Below, piece by piece: positions 9,131 through 18,474 of a DNA stretch of 64,000 bases (its first letter is position 1; every line of letters begins with the position of its first letter). A program made the translations under genes and the position numbers. The notes beneath the pieces were generated by a model. It had not been told where the DNA came from and searched no databases. It saw only the letters and a program-made list of their open reading frames with translations. The DNA lies in assembly GCA_913778085.1 (NCBI GenBank), contig CAJYXJ010000021.1, positions 1 to 64,000 on the forward strand, read 5' to 3'. The stretch is from an uncultured Chryseobacterium sp. Its GTDB lineage: Bacteria; Bacteroidota; Bacteroidia; Flavobacteriales; Weeksellaceae.

Positions 9131-9172
9131 AAAACTCCCGGCATCCAGCATCCCTCTTCCAACCTGTAAATT
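9131..9172 (+). repeat. Dispersed short repeat (CTTCCAGC family), copy 3
   Basis: Contains CCGGCATCCAGCATCCCTCT then TCCAACCTGTAAATT, related to the copies at about 2558, 4161, 43000 and 45540. It lies between the convergent ends of two genes. Confidence 0.6.
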
Positions 9173-9207
9173 AATAATCTGATTTATGCTTACGCTTTCC
9201 TTTAATC

Positions 9208-9900
9208 TTATTTTTCTATCCTGTAAACTTCCTCATACGGCTGAATCAGCACCCAGCCATTCCCGGAAAACTTCATCTGGAATTCTTCGCCGCTTCCTCT
9301 CCCGATCAGGCTTTTCAGGGAAACACTGGTCTTAAGCTCAGGGCTCAGATTGCCGGACCAGGCGACCGTAGCATTGGGATCGGTGAAAACCGGTGCATCA
9401 GGCGTCACCAGCAAGGTCAGCGGATCACCGTGGGTCGTAATTGCAAGGTGGCCCGTTCCGGATAGTTTTACCTGGAAAAGCCCTCCCGACATGACACCGG
9501 CAATGCTTTTCAGCATCGTAATATCGCTTTTAATGCTTTGCTCATGGGCCAGGACATCATTTCCGTTTACACAGACCGACTCATTGTTCAGGTAAAGGAT
9601 TCTTACTTTTTTTCCTTCATCCGCAACATATAATTTTCCGGTTCCTTCCGCTTTCATCAGTTTTGAGCCTTCGCCGCTGATGGCTTTTTTCAGCAGATTA
9701 CCAATGCCTCCGGAAAGCATGCCCTGTCTTTCAAAATTGATGTTTCCGACGTATCCGACCATGCTTCCGGCCTTCGTCCATACCGATTGGTTATTCAGGT
9801 TGATCTCAAGAAGCTGCGGTTTTTCCAGTTCGAAATAATCCCTTTCCTGAGGATTCTCTTTGGTTTCATTCACAAAGGCTTCAATTGAATATTTACTCAT
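9208..9900 (-). CDS. AIM24 family protein
   Basis: A 230-residue member of the AIM24/TIGR00266 beta-rich family, whose bacterial function is unknown. Characteristic stretches are KAGSMVGYVGNINFE, LSGTGHLAITTHGDP and the closing GNGWVLIQPYEEVYR. There is no signal peptide or membrane segment, so it should be cytoplasmic or peripherally membrane-bound. It is transcribed alone on the minus strand, divergent from queA. Confidence 0.88.
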   Translation of the reverse strand: MSKYSIEAFVNETKENPQERDYFELEKPQLLEINLNNQSVWTKAGSMVGYVGNINFERQGMLSGGIGNLLKKAISGEGSKLMKAEGTGKLYVADEGKKVRILYLNNESVCVNGNDVLAHEQSIKSDITMLKSIAGVMSGGLFQVKLSGTGHLAITTHGDPLTLLVTPDAPVFTDPNATVAWSGNLSPELKTSVSLKSLIGRGSGEEFQMKFSGNGWVLIQPYEEVYRIEK

Positions 9901-10013
9901 AAGTCTAAAGTTTTTCAGGTTTTAAAAATAGCTTTTTTAATGGGTATTAATCACCGGAAAATCACGGTTTTTTAAAGGATTTAAAATTAATTTAACATCT
10001 GTTTAAATAATAC

Positions 10014-10045
10014 TTGACAAAGGGGTGTCTGATGTCGTATATTTG
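10014..10045 (+). promoter_or_regulatory. Promoter of queA (TTG-N21-TATATTTG)
   Basis: TTG at 10014-10016 (in CTTGACAA) and TATATTTG at 10038-10045 match the Bacteroidota -33/-7 pattern with a 21-nt spacer, 55 bp upstream of the queA ATG. Confidence 0.7.
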
Positions 10046-10100
10046 CAGTCCGAAAATTACACCTTGTAATTTCAGTAATTTTTAAACCGTAATTTAAAAA

Positions 10101-11150
10101 ATGAAAACATCAGATTTTAATTTTGATCTTCCTGCAGAATTATTGGCAGAACACCCATCCGAACACAGAGACGAAGCGAGATTAATGGTTTTAGACAGAA
10201 AAACCGAAACGATCCAGCATAAACTCTTCAAGGATGTGGTAGATTATTTTGATGAAGGAGATCTATTTATCTTTAACAATACCAAAGTTTTCCCGGCCCG
10301 TCTTTACGGAAACAAAGAAAAGACAGGAGCGAAGATCGAAGTTTTCCTGTTGAGAGAACTTGATAAGGAAACCCGCGTTTGGGACGTTTTGGTAGATCCT
10401 GCAAGAAAAATCAGAATTGGAAATAAATTATTCTTCACGGAAGACGAGTCGCTTGTGGCTGAAGTAATCGATAATACCACTTCAAGAGGAAGAACCCTGA
10501 GATTCTTATTCGATGGTTCTTATGAAGAATTCAGAGCAAAACTGAAGGAGCTTGGAGAAACGCCGCTTCCTAAATACATCAAAAGAGATGTTGAACCGGA
10601 AGATGCCGAAAGGTACCAGACCATCTATGCGAAAGTAGAAGGTGCCGTTGCAGCTCCTACTGCAGGTCTCCACTTTTCAAAACATCTGATGAAAAGGCTT
10701 GAGATTAAAGGGATTGACTTTGCAGAAGTTACCCTTCATGTAGGATTGGGAACATTCAATCCGATCGAAGTGGAAGATCTTTCCAAGCATAAAATGGAAT
10801 CTGAGGAAATTTTTATCGACGAAAAAAATGCTCAGATCATTAATAATGCTGTTGAAGCGAACCGAAGGGTATGCGCGGTAGGAACCACTACAATGAGAAC
10901 CCTGGAAACTTCCGTTTCTTCCAACAAGAAAATTTCCGCTTTCCACGGATGGACGAATAAATTCATCTATCCGCCGCACGAATTCGGGGTAGCCAACTGT
11001 ATGATCACAAACTTCCACACGCCGAAATCTACCCTGATTATGATGATTGCCGCTTTTGCAGGAAGAGATTTCGTTATGCATGCTTACGAAGAAGCCGTAA
11101 AAGAGAAATACAAATTCTACTCGTACGGAGATGCGATGTTAATTCTTTAA
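10101..11150 (+). CDS. queA: tRNA preQ1(34) S-adenosylmethionine ribosyltransferase-isomerase
   Basis: Transfers and isomerises the ribosyl group of S-adenosylmethionine onto 7-aminomethyl-7-deazaguanine at position 34 of tRNA, the penultimate step of queuosine synthesis. The 349-residue product has the family start [15 protein letters not shown], the motif [13 protein letters not shown], the central [13 protein letters not shown] and THVGLGTF-like segment ([10 protein letters not shown]), and the closing [18 protein letters not shown]. Length is normal. A clear promoter precedes it. The next gene, rlmN, also modifies RNA, and the two are separated by only 69 bp containing a hairpin without a T-run. 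Confidence 0.97.
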   Translation: MKTSDFNFDLPAELLAEHPSEHRDEARLMVLDRKTETIQHKLFKDVVDYFDEGDLFIFNNTKVFPARLYGNKEKTGAKIEVFLLRELDKETRVWDVLVDPARKIRIGNKLFFTEDESLVAEVIDNTTSRGRTLRFLFDGSYEEFRAKLKELGETPLPKYIKRDVEPEDAERYQTIYAKVEGAVAAPTAGLHFSKHLMKRLEIKGIDFAEVTLHVGLGTFNPIEVEDLSKHKMESEEIFIDEKNAQIINNAVEANRRVCAVGTTTMRTLETSVSSNKKISAFHGWTNKFIYPPHEFGVANCMITNFHTPKSTLIMMIAAFAGRDFVMHAYEEAVKEKYKFYSYGDAMLIL

Positions 11151-11165
11151 AAAGATATCAGGTAA

Positions 11166-11194
11166 AGGTCGCAGATAGCAGTTATCTGCGACCT
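11166..11194. promoter_or_regulatory. Perfect hairpin between queA and rlmN
   Basis: AGGTCGCAGATA and TATCTGCGACCT form a perfect 12-bp stem with a 5-nt loop (GCAGT), 15 bp after queA and 25 bp before rlmN. It lacks a following T-run, so it is more likely an mRNA-stabilising or attenuating hairpin, or an intergenic repeat unit, than a full terminator. Confidence 0.6.
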
Positions 11195-11219
11195 GTAACC
11201 TAAAATCTACAACCTTACA

Positions 11220-12254
11220 ATGAAAGACATCAGAACTTTATCACTCGACCAGCTTAAAGAATACTTTGTTTCTTTAGGGGAAAAGCCGTTTCGTGCGAAA
11301 CAGGTGTACGATTGGCTGTGGAGTAAAAATCTTCATTCGATTGATGAAATGACGAATCTTTCGAAAAACCTTCGCGAAAAAATTGCCGAAGAATATACCA
11401 TTAATCCTGTTTCGGTAGACCAGCTCCAGAAAAGCACTGACGGAACCATCAAGAACGGGGTAAAACTGCATGACGGTTTACTGGTGGAATCCGTTCTGAT
11501 TCCCACTGAGACCCGAACCACAGCCTGCGTTTCCTCACAGGTGGGATGTTCCTTAAACTGCGAATTCTGTGCGACCGCAAGACTCAAAAGAATGCGCAAC
11601 CTGGAAGTGGCTGAAATCGTGGACCAGGTAGCACTGATCGACAGCCAGAGCAAAATGTATTTCGACCGGCCGCTTTCCAATATTGTTTTTATGGGAATGG
11701 GCGAGCCGATGATGAATTACAAAAATGTTGTAGAAGCCATTCGCAAGATCACCCAGCCGGAAGGATTGGGTATGTCGCCGAGAAGAATTACCGTTTCCAC
11801 ATCGGGAATTCCTAAAATGATAAAAATGCTGGCGGATGAAGAATTGAAGGTGAAGTTGGCATTGTCGCTACATTCTGCTATTGAGTCCAAACGGAACGAA
11901 ATTATGCCGTTCTCAGATAAATTCCCTTTAACGGAAATTATGGAAGCTCTTCAGTATTGGTATAAAAAAACAGGTTCCGTGATCACCTTTGAATATTGTG
12001 TCTGGAAAGGCATCAACGATGGGGATGAAGACATCAAAGCACTGATTAAATACTGCAAACAGGTTCCTTCCAAAGTAAATTTAATCCAGTATAACCCGAT
12101 TGGTGACGGGAAATACGACCAATGCAATAAACAGGCGGAAGAAAACTATATCCGTCAGCTGGAAAATGCGGGGATCGTCTGCATGGTCAGAAAAAGCCGT
12201 GGTGGCGATATCGATGCAGCCTGCGGGCAGCTTGCCAATAAAACAGCGGATTAA
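11220..12254 (+). CDS. rlmN: 23S rRNA (A2503-C2)/tRNA (A37-C2) methyltransferase
   Basis: Radical-SAM enzyme that methylates C2 of A2503 in 23S rRNA and of A37 in some tRNAs. In the 344-residue protein the [4Fe-4S] ligands are Cys110, Cys114 and Cys117 (GCSLNCEFCATARL). The Cys near 335 (DAACGQL) corresponds to the conserved resolving/methyl-carrying cysteine region. Other family motifs are NIVFMGMGEPMMNY and RRITVSTSGIP. It probably shares a transcript with queA. Confidence 0.97.
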   Translation: MKDIRTLSLDQLKEYFVSLGEKPFRAKQVYDWLWSKNLHSIDEMTNLSKNLREKIAEEYTINPVSVDQLQKSTDGTIKNGVKLHDGLLVESVLIPTETRTTACVSSQVGCSLNCEFCATARLKRMRNLEVAEIVDQVALIDSQSKMYFDRPLSNIVFMGMGEPMMNYKNVVEAIRKITQPEGLGMSPRRITVSTSGIPKMIKMLADEELKVKLALSLHSAIESKRNEIMPFSDKFPLTEIMEALQYWYKKTGSVITFEYCVWKGINDGDEDIKALIKYCKQVPSKVNLIQYNPIGDGKYDQCNKQAEENYIRQLENAGIVCMVRKSRGGDIDAACGQLANKTAD

Positions 12255-12303
12255 ATTTTCATTAAAAAAAATAAAAATTTTTCTTAACAAATCCCTAAAA
12301 TCT

Positions 12304-12311
12304 TAAATTTG
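12304..12311 (+). promoter_or_regulatory. TANNTTTG -7 element (TAAATTTG)
   Basis: TAAATTTG lies 16 bp upstream of the ATG at 12327. Because transcription would start just after it, it argues against the in-frame TTG at 12309 as a start codon and implies a very short leader. Confidence 0.6.
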
Positions 12312-12326
12312 CATTACAAATTTGAA

Positions 12327-13268
12327 ATGATGGTGGATTACTTTTTGGGTGAAGACGGTCTGGAAAGCGTTTATGCTTGGTCTATACCGATCCTGGCTAC
12401 GATTATATTGGCCGAAATGATTTACAGTCATATTTCCGAGGCTAAATTATACAACGGAAAAGACGTTGCAACAAGCATCTTTCTGGCCGTGCTCAATTTT
12501 GGGCTGGATCTTGTAATGAAGGCTTCTGCAATGGCCGTCATGTTTTTCTTTTATAACCATAGACTTTTCACGTGGGATTTTACCATCTGGTACTGGCTGC
12601 TTTGTTTTGTCGTAACCGATTTTGCCTATTTTGTCCTGCATTACGTAGATCATCATTCCAGAGCCTTCTGGGCAGTCCATATAACCCATCACAATTCGGA
12701 ATATTTTAACCTGACGACCGGTTTCAGAAGTCCGGTTCTTCAGCCTTTGTACCGGTATCTGTATTTTTCACCGCTGGCTTTCTTAGGCTTTGATCCTTGG
12801 CATATTATGGTGGTTTATGCCATTGGACAGGTATATGGAACCTGGGTGCATACCCAGACGGTAAAAAGCATGGGCATCCTGGAATACATCCTGGTAACCC
12901 CGTCCCATCACCGCGTACATCATGCCTGTAACATCAAGTATCTGGACCGGAATATGGGAATGTGCCTGATCATCTGGGATAAAATGTTCGGAACTTTTGA
13001 AAAGGAAGATCCTGATGTTCCCGTAAAATATGGAATTTATCCTAAAATGCCGGACAATAAGCCGGATACGGTTCTTTTTTATGAATGGCGAAAAATATGG
13101 AAAGACATCAAACAGCCGGGACTAAAATTTTCAGACCGGATCAATTATATTTTCAATTCTCCGGGATGGCGTCACGACGGAACCGGGAAAACCGTAAGGC
13201 AATACCAGAAAGATTATTTTGAAAGGAAAAATAAACAGAGGGAAGAAAAGCGAAAAAAATCGGCTTAA
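12327..13268 (+). CDS. Sterol desaturase / fatty acid hydroxylase family membrane protein
   Basis: Membrane-bound di-iron oxygenase of the fatty-acid-hydroxylase superfamily; in bacteria substrates range from lipids to carotenoids and cannot be inferred here. The 313-residue protein has several hydrophobic helices in the first 150 residues and the histidine clusters HYVDHH, HITHHNSEYFN, and SHHRVHHACN that bind the diiron centre. The ATG at 12327 is chosen because a TAAATTTG promoter element overlaps the alternative TTG. A basic C-terminal tail (ERKNKQREEKRKKSA) follows. A good terminator ends the unit. Confidence 0.87.
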   Translation: MMVDYFLGEDGLESVYAWSIPILATIILAEMIYSHISEAKLYNGKDVATSIFLAVLNFGLDLVMKASAMAVMFFFYNHRLFTWDFTIWYWLLCFVVTDFAYFVLHYVDHHSRAFWAVHITHHNSEYFNLTTGFRSPVLQPLYRYLYFSPLAFLGFDPWHIMVVYAIGQVYGTWVHTQTVKSMGILEYILVTPSHHRVHHACNIKYLDRNMGMCLIIWDKMFGTFEKEDPDVPVKYGIYPKMPDNKPDTVLFYEWRKIWKDIKQPGLKFSDRINYIFNSPGWRHDGTGKTVRQYQKDYFERKNKQREEKRKKSA

Positions 13269-13325
13269 CAGATATTTTTGGTTTATAATTTTCTTAATCA
13301 AAAATCACTGGGATTTACATATTAA

Positions 13326-13353
13326 AAGGAACGGATTTTGTCCGTTCCTTTTT
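13326..13353 (+). terminator. Hairpin terminator after the desaturase-family gene
   Basis: AAGGAACGGA and TCCGTTCCTT form a perfect 10-bp stem followed by TTT. Confidence 0.85.
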
Positions 13354-13600
13354 GTTTTAACTTAAATTTTTTGCTAAAAGTCGTGATTTACAAATTAAAT
13401 TATATGATTAAAGATTCATACTTTCATAAAATAGAAATGGCATCGTTTAAAATCTTCTATACCCTCTTTGTCATCCTGCCAGGGATCTCAACATCCTATT
13501 AGAGATTCGTAATCTTACAGTAGATCCGATTGCTCGGTTAACTGGGAATAAATTTTGATGCCTACCTTCTCATTTATATTTAAATAAATATTTTTACCCG

Positions 13601-14464
13601 ATGAAAAAGATATTCCTGGTATTCACCATAAGCATTTCTGCGCTTTCATTTGCCCAACAATCTGCTTTGCTGAAAATAAAGAAATACAGAATCAGCAATC
13701 TGGACGAAAGAATGAGGGAAAGCTCTGGTTTAAGCCTGATGAACGGAAAACTGTATACTTTCAACGACAGTGGAAATGCCCCGGAGCTTTTTGAACTGGA
13801 TAAAAAAACCGGAAAAATCATCAATACCATTAAAATTAACGGGAAAAACAAAGACTGGGAAGCTTTGACGAATGACGGAACCGACTTCTACATCGGTGAT
13901 TTCGGTAACAACGGTGGAACAAGAAAAGATCTGGAAATTTATAAAGTCGCTCCTTCAAATGATTCCGTCCGGCTCATTTCTTTTGAATATCCCGAGCAAC
14001 AGGAATTCAGCCCGAAATATTCCAGAACCGATTTTGATGCGGAAGCCATGGTTTATCTGAACGGCAAAATTCATCTTTTTACCAAAGAATGGGCTGCAAA
14101 ATCTACTACTCACTATATTATCGATCCAGAAATATCAGGAAGGCAGCAGGCTAAGAAAACAGAAACTTACAATACGGGATTTCTGGTGACTGATGCTTCC
14201 TATTATCATAAAAAATTATATCTGATCGGTTATAATAAAAAAGCCGAAGTCTTTCTGGATGTCTTTACGGAAACATCATCCGGAATATTTTTTAATGAAA
14301 ATCCAAAAAAATATTACCTCGGAAGTGCTTTGACGATCGGGCAGATCGAAGGCATCGCGGTGGATGAAACGGGGATATATATTTCCGGTGAGAAATTCAA
14401 TTCCCCGATTGGCGGCGGCAGGCAGAGCCTTTATTTTATCCCTAAAGATAAACTCGGGGATTAA
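13601..14464 (+). CDS. Exported beta-propeller-like protein of unknown function
   Basis: A 287-residue exported protein (signal peptide MKKIFLVFTISISALSFAQ). The mature part has repeated short beta segments such as LYTFNDSGNAPELFELD, DFYIGDFGNNGG and IYISGEKFNSP, resembling SdiA-regulated/phytase-like beta-propellers. Acidic motifs such as WEAL, FDAEAMVY and QIEGIAVDE recur, as in propellers that bind a metal or bind phosphate esters, but no enzymatic residue set can be named. It lies alone, 13 bp before a promoter for the next gene. Confidence 0.65.
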   Translation: MKKIFLVFTISISALSFAQQSALLKIKKYRISNLDERMRESSGLSLMNGKLYTFNDSGNAPELFELDKKTGKIINTIKINGKNKDWEALTNDGTDFYIGDFGNNGGTRKDLEIYKVAPSNDSVRLISFEYPEQQEFSPKYSRTDFDAEAMVYLNGKIHLFTKEWAAKSTTHYIIDPEISGRQQAKKTETYNTGFLVTDASYYHKKLYLIGYNKKAEVFLDVFTETSSGIFFNENPKKYYLGSALTIGQIEGIAVDETGIYISGEKFNSPIGGGRQSLYFIPKDKLGD

Positions 14465-14470
14465 ATTTCC

Positions 14471-14499
14471 TTGAATTTGCCTGAAAAAAATTATCTTTG
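14471..14499 (+). promoter_or_regulatory. Promoter TTG-N18-TATCTTTG
   Basis: TTG at 14471-14473 and TATCTTTG at 14492-14499 have an 18-nt spacer and lie 34 bp upstream of the polyprenyl synthase start. Confidence 0.6.
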
Positions 14500-14533
14500 T
14501 GGGAATTAACAATTTATCCATCATTCCAAGACT

Positions 14534-15511
14534 GTGGCCAACACTGTAGAAGAAATCAAGCGACCGATCAATGAGGAAATGAAACTTTTCGAACAGAAGT
14601 TTTATGAATCCATGCAGAGCAAAGTACCTTTATTGGATAAGGTCACCCGTTTTATCGTTACGACGAAAGGGAAGCAGATGCGTCCGATGTTTGTATTTCT
14701 ATGTGCAAAGCTCGTGGGGGAGGTTAATGAAAAAACCTACCGCGGTGCTTCAATGATCGAGCTGATCCATACCGCAACGCTGGTGCATGACGATGTAGTG
14801 GACGAAAGTTTCAAACGCCGTAATTTCTTTTCCATCAATGCGCTTTGGAAAAACAAAATTGCCGTTTTGGTAGGGGATTACCTGCTTTCCAAATCGGTGC
14901 TCCTTTCTACGGATCATAAAGATTACGATCTGTTGGGAGTAATTTCCAGGACGATTCGGGAAATGTCCGAAGGGGAGCTCCTTCAGCTGGAAAAAGCACG
15001 GAAGCTGGATATTACCGAAGATGTATATTACGAAATCATCCGCCAAAAAACGGCTACCTTAATTGCCGCCTGCTGTGAGATCGGAGTTTTATCCAACAAT
15101 GCAGACGAACAGCTGGCCAAAAAAATGATGGACTTCGGAACCTATACCGGAATGGCCTTTCAGATCAAGGATGATCTTTTCGATTACCTTACCTCCAATG
15201 TGATCGGCAAACCGGTAGGAATCGATATCAAAGAACAGAAAATGACGCTCCCGCTGATCCATACCTTAAAGATGGCGGAAGAAAAGGACCGGAAGTATTA
15301 TTTCAATACCATCAAACGCTACAACAACGACCAGAAGCGGGTGAAGGAACTGATTACTTTTGTTAAAAATTCCGGCGGCCTCGATTATGCCATTACGGTA
15401 ATGAAAAATTTCCAGCAGAAAGCAAAAGATATCCTGAACGAATTTCCGGATTCCGAAGCAAAAAAGTCGCTGCACATCATGCTCGATTACGTTATTGAAA
15501 GGAAATTCTAG
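14534..15511 (+). CDS. Polyprenyl (octaprenyl-type) diphosphate synthase
   Basis: Trans-prenyltransferase that elongates farnesyl diphosphate with isopentenyl diphosphate to give the side chain of menaquinone. In the 325-residue protein the first aspartate-rich motif is LVHDDVVDE and the second is QIKDDLFDYL; the substrate-binding lysine/arginine GKQMRPMFVFL precedes them. The start is GTG at 14534, giving MANTVEEIKRPINEEMKLF, which matches the usual flavobacterial N-terminus; the first in-frame ATG would cut it by 12 or more residues. The chain length of the product cannot be read from sequence. Confidence 0.92.
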   Translation: MANTVEEIKRPINEEMKLFEQKFYESMQSKVPLLDKVTRFIVTTKGKQMRPMFVFLCAKLVGEVNEKTYRGASMIELIHTATLVHDDVVDESFKRRNFFSINALWKNKIAVLVGDYLLSKSVLLSTDHKDYDLLGVISRTIREMSEGELLQLEKARKLDITEDVYYEIIRQKTATLIAACCEIGVLSNNADEQLAKKMMDFGTYTGMAFQIKDDLFDYLTSNVIGKPVGIDIKEQKMTLPLIHTLKMAEEKDRKYYFNTIKRYNNDQKRVKELITFVKNSGGLDYAITVMKNFQQKAKDILNEFPDSEAKKSLHIMLDYVIERKF

Positions 15512-15512
15512 T

Positions 15513-15815
15513 TTAAATTATTTTCAGAGTTACAATTATAACAGCTGCAACTATGCAAAATAAAGCGATTAAAAATAAATAATCCGCAATAGTTTCAAAC
15601 CTGCTTGCCCGTTTCTCATGGGCTGTCCGGATAGCCAAGAAAGAAAAGAAACAGCTTAGGGCAAAAAATGTACAGGCCAATCCTGCAAATTCATCCAAAT
15701 GCGTGCTGCGGCTGATTCTCGAGATCTTTAATGAAGTAATAATCACCAGCGAAAATCCCAGAAGATTGCTTGAAGCATTAAGAATATGGGTCGACTTTTT
15801 CTCCATTCTGTACAA
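15513..15815 (-). CDS. Small membrane protein of unknown function
   Basis: A 100-residue protein with three predicted membrane helices (about 17-32, 45-63 and 78-98), convergent with the prenyl synthase gene and only one base away from its stop. I do not recognise a family. An alternative start at the Met of MEKKSTHI (15806) would remove three residues. The gene has normal codon character for the region, but there is no independent evidence for expression. Confidence 0.6.
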   Translation of the reverse strand: MYRMEKKSTHILNASSNLLGFSLVIITSLKISRISRSTHLDEFAGLACTFFALSCFFSFLAIRTAHEKRASRFETIADYLFLIALFCIVAAVIIVTLKII

Positions 15816-15944
15816 ATTTATCCCAAGATAGACACATTTTTTTTTATTATCAAATTTTTAAAAAAGATTATTAAAAATTAAAATTAATTTAAAAAGTGTA
15901 TATTAGCAAAATACTTCAACATTAAAAATATTTAATATTTGGCT

Positions 15945-18377
15945 ATGCAGACTACCTATATTGAAACACAGCAGATTTCCTTTCAGGACTTTAAAAATCA
16001 GATACTTGAAGATTATAAATTAGGCCGGGTTTCTCGTGAGATGTCCTATTTGGGAAGACGGGAAGTTCTAACGGGAAAAGCTAAATTCGGTATTTTCGGG
16101 GATGGTAAGGAGCTTCCCCAGCTGGCAATGGCAAAAGTTTTCAGAAACGGGGATTTCCGTTCCGGATATTACAGGGATCAGACTTTTGCACTGGCCGCAG
16201 ATGCCCTTACGGTAGAGAGTTTCTTCGCACAGCTGTATGCCGATACCAGCGTGGAAAGAGAGCCTGCTTCTGCCGGAAGACAGATGAACGGGCACTTTGC
16301 AACAAGAAGTTTAAATGAAGACGGAAGCTGGAAAGACTTAACGGCACAAAAGAATATTTCCTCGGACATTTCCCCTACTGCAGGACAGATGCCGAGATTG
16401 TTAGGGTTGGCCCAGGCTTCCAAAGTATATAAATCCGTAAAATTTGACGGTTCGGAAAAATTTTCAAAAGATGGCAATGAGATCGCCTTTGGGACGATTG
16501 GTGATGCTTCTACTGCGGAAGGCCATTTTTGGGAAACCTTAAATGCTGCCTGCGCCCTCCAGGTTCCGATGATTGTATCCATCTGGGATGATGGGTACGG
16601 AATTTCGGTTCCTACGATGAAACAGCGCGCGAAGGCGGACATTGCTGAAATGCTGAGCGGTTTCCAGAGAAAAGAAGGGGAATTCCAGGGCTGTGAGATC
16701 ATTCAGGTAAAAGCTTGGGATTATCCTGCATTGCTTGATGCTTATGCGCGTGCGGAACAGTTTGCGAGAGTGGAAAGTATTCCGGTAGTGGTGCACGTGG
16801 TGGAAGTAACACAACCCCAGGGACACTCTACCTCAGGTTCCCACGAAAGATATAAAAACGAAGAGCGTCTGGCCTGGGAGTCCCAGTTTGACGGATTGGT
16901 AAAATTCAGAGAATGGATTTTAAATTATTCCATTGAAATCGACGGTAAAGAAGAAGTACTGGCTACGGTGGAAGACCTTAATACCATTGACGACGAAGCT
17001 AAAAAAACGGTAAAGGCAGGTCAGAAAGCAGCCTGGGAAAACTATCAGAAAACCATTACGGATCTGATTCATGCCGTATTGCCATTGGTGGAGAATCTCA
17101 AAGGTCAAAATTCTGAAATTGAAGGGTATATCGGCCAGTTCAACAAATTGGTTTCCAAAGCGAAGAAAGATGTTTTCCATTTGATAAGAAAGGCTTTGCT
17201 GACAACCCGAGGCTCAAACACTGCCGAAAGAAACCAGCTGATGCAGAAATACCAGGAGATCTTTGAAGTGGAAAAGGACAATTATTCTTCTCACTTATAT
17301 TCCCAGTCTCAGTGGAAAGCAGAAAATGTACAGGAGATAAAGCCGGTTTACTCCGATGCTTCTGAAGATGTAGATGGAAGGGTTGTGGTAAGAAACAATT
17401 TTGATAAAATTTTTGAAAAATATCCTGAAACCTTAGTCTTTGGAGAAGATGCCGGAAATATCGGTGACGTGAACCAGGGGCTTGAAGGCATGCAGGAAAA
17501 ATACGGCGAAGTGCGTGTAGCCGATACGGGAATCCGTGAAGCAACCATTCTAGGACAGGGTATCGGAATGGCGATGAGAGGATTGCGCCCGATTGCGGAG
17601 ATCCAGTATCTGGATTACATCTTATACTGTCTGCAGGGCATGAGTGATGATCTTGCCACCGTACAGTACAGAACCAAAGGCGGGCAGAAAGCACCGGTAA
17701 TTATCAGAACCAGAGGACACCGTCTGGAAGGTGTATGGCATTCAGGTTCGCCGATGGCGGGAATTCTGAACCTTTCTAAGGGAATCCTTGTTTTGGTTCC
17801 GAGAAACCTCACCAAAGCGGCCGGGTTCTACAACACCATGCTCCAAAGCGACGATCCTGCAGTGATTGTTGAATGTCTGAACGGTTACCGTTTAAAAGAA
17901 AAACAGCCGGATAACTTAGGGGAATTCACTGTTCCTGTCGGAAAAATTGAAGTGACGAAAGAAGGGAGTGATGTTACCCTGGTAACTTACGGTTCAACTT
18001 GGAGAATCGTCATGGAAGCGGCGGAAGCTTTGGAGAAAATCGGAATTTCTGCGGAAGTGATTGATGTTCAGTCTTTAATTCCTTTTGACCTAACCCACGA
18101 AATCGCAGAAAGTGTAAAGAAGACCAACCGTTTGGTGGTAATCGACGAAGATGTGGAAGGCGGAACGTCAGCCTTTATTTTACAGCAGATTCTGGAGAAA
18201 CAAAAAGCTTTCAGATACCTTGATTCAGATCCGTTGACGATCGCGGCCAATGATCATAGACCAGCTTACGCAAGCGACGGTGATTATTTTAGCAAACCGT
18301 CTGCGGATGATATGGTAGAGAAAATATATGCGATGTTTAATGAAGCAAATCCTCAGAAGTATCCTGCGATATTTTAA
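15945..18377 (+). CDS. 2-oxoacid dehydrogenase E1, fused alpha and beta subunits
   Basis: Thiamine-diphosphate-dependent E1 of a 2-oxoacid dehydrogenase complex (branched-chain 2-oxoisovalerate or pyruvate type), with alpha and beta subunits fused in one chain of 810 residues. The alpha part (about 1-330) has the TPP-binding motif GDASTAEGHFWETLNAA near residue 186 and DGYGISV. A linker of about 100 residues with helical content follows. The beta part starts near residue 455 with VVVRNNFDKIFEKYPE, then VFGEDAG, DTGIREATILGQG, GLRPIAEIQYLDY and a C-terminal transketolase domain. The ATG at 15945 is chosen over a TTG six bases earlier. The E3 partner lpdA is elsewhere in this window (43.2 kb), not in the same operon. 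Confidence 0.93.
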   Translation: MQTTYIETQQISFQDFKNQILEDYKLGRVSREMSYLGRREVLTGKAKFGIFGDGKELPQLAMAKVFRNGDFRSGYYRDQTFALAADALTVESFFAQLYADTSVEREPASAGRQMNGHFATRSLNEDGSWKDLTAQKNISSDISPTAGQMPRLLGLAQASKVYKSVKFDGSEKFSKDGNEIAFGTIGDASTAEGHFWETLNAACALQVPMIVSIWDDGYGISVPTMKQRAKADIAEMLSGFQRKEGEFQGCEIIQVKAWDYPALLDAYARAEQFARVESIPVVVHVVEVTQPQGHSTSGSHERYKNEERLAWESQFDGLVKFREWILNYSIEIDGKEEVLATVEDLNTIDDEAKKTVKAGQKAAWENYQKTITDLIHAVLPLVENLKGQNSEIEGYIGQFNKLVSKAKKDVFHLIRKALLTTRGSNTAERNQLMQKYQEIFEVEKDNYSSHLYSQSQWKAENVQEIKPVYSDASEDVDGRVVVRNNFDKIFEKYPETLVFGEDAGNIGDVNQGLEGMQEKYGEVRVADTGIREATILGQGIGMAMRGLRPIAEIQYLDYILYCLQGMSDDLATVQYRTKGGQKAPVIIRTRGHRLEGVWHSGSPMAGILNLSKGILVLVPRNLTKAAGFYNTMLQSDDPAVIVECLNGYRLKEKQPDNLGEFTVPVGKIEVTKEGSDVTLVTYGSTWRIVMEAAEALEKIGISAEVIDVQSLIPFDLTHEIAESVKKTNRLVVIDEDVEGGTSAFILQQILEKQKAFRYLDSDPLTIAANDHRPAYASDGDYFSKPSADDMVEKIYAMFNEANPQKYPAIF

Positions 18378-18398
18378 TTGGGATTTAAATAAATTTTG

Positions 18399-18425
18399 AA
18401 ACCGTCTCCAAAAGAGGCGGTTTTC
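18399..18425 (+). terminator. Terminator of the E1 gene
   Basis: AAACCGTCTC and GAGGCGGTTT pair over 10 positions (one G-T) around a short A-rich loop, followed by TTTTC. Confidence 0.75.
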
Positions 18426-18474
18426 TATTTTTTAGTTTAATAATCGTATTTTAGAGGATAATTAGTAACCTCCC

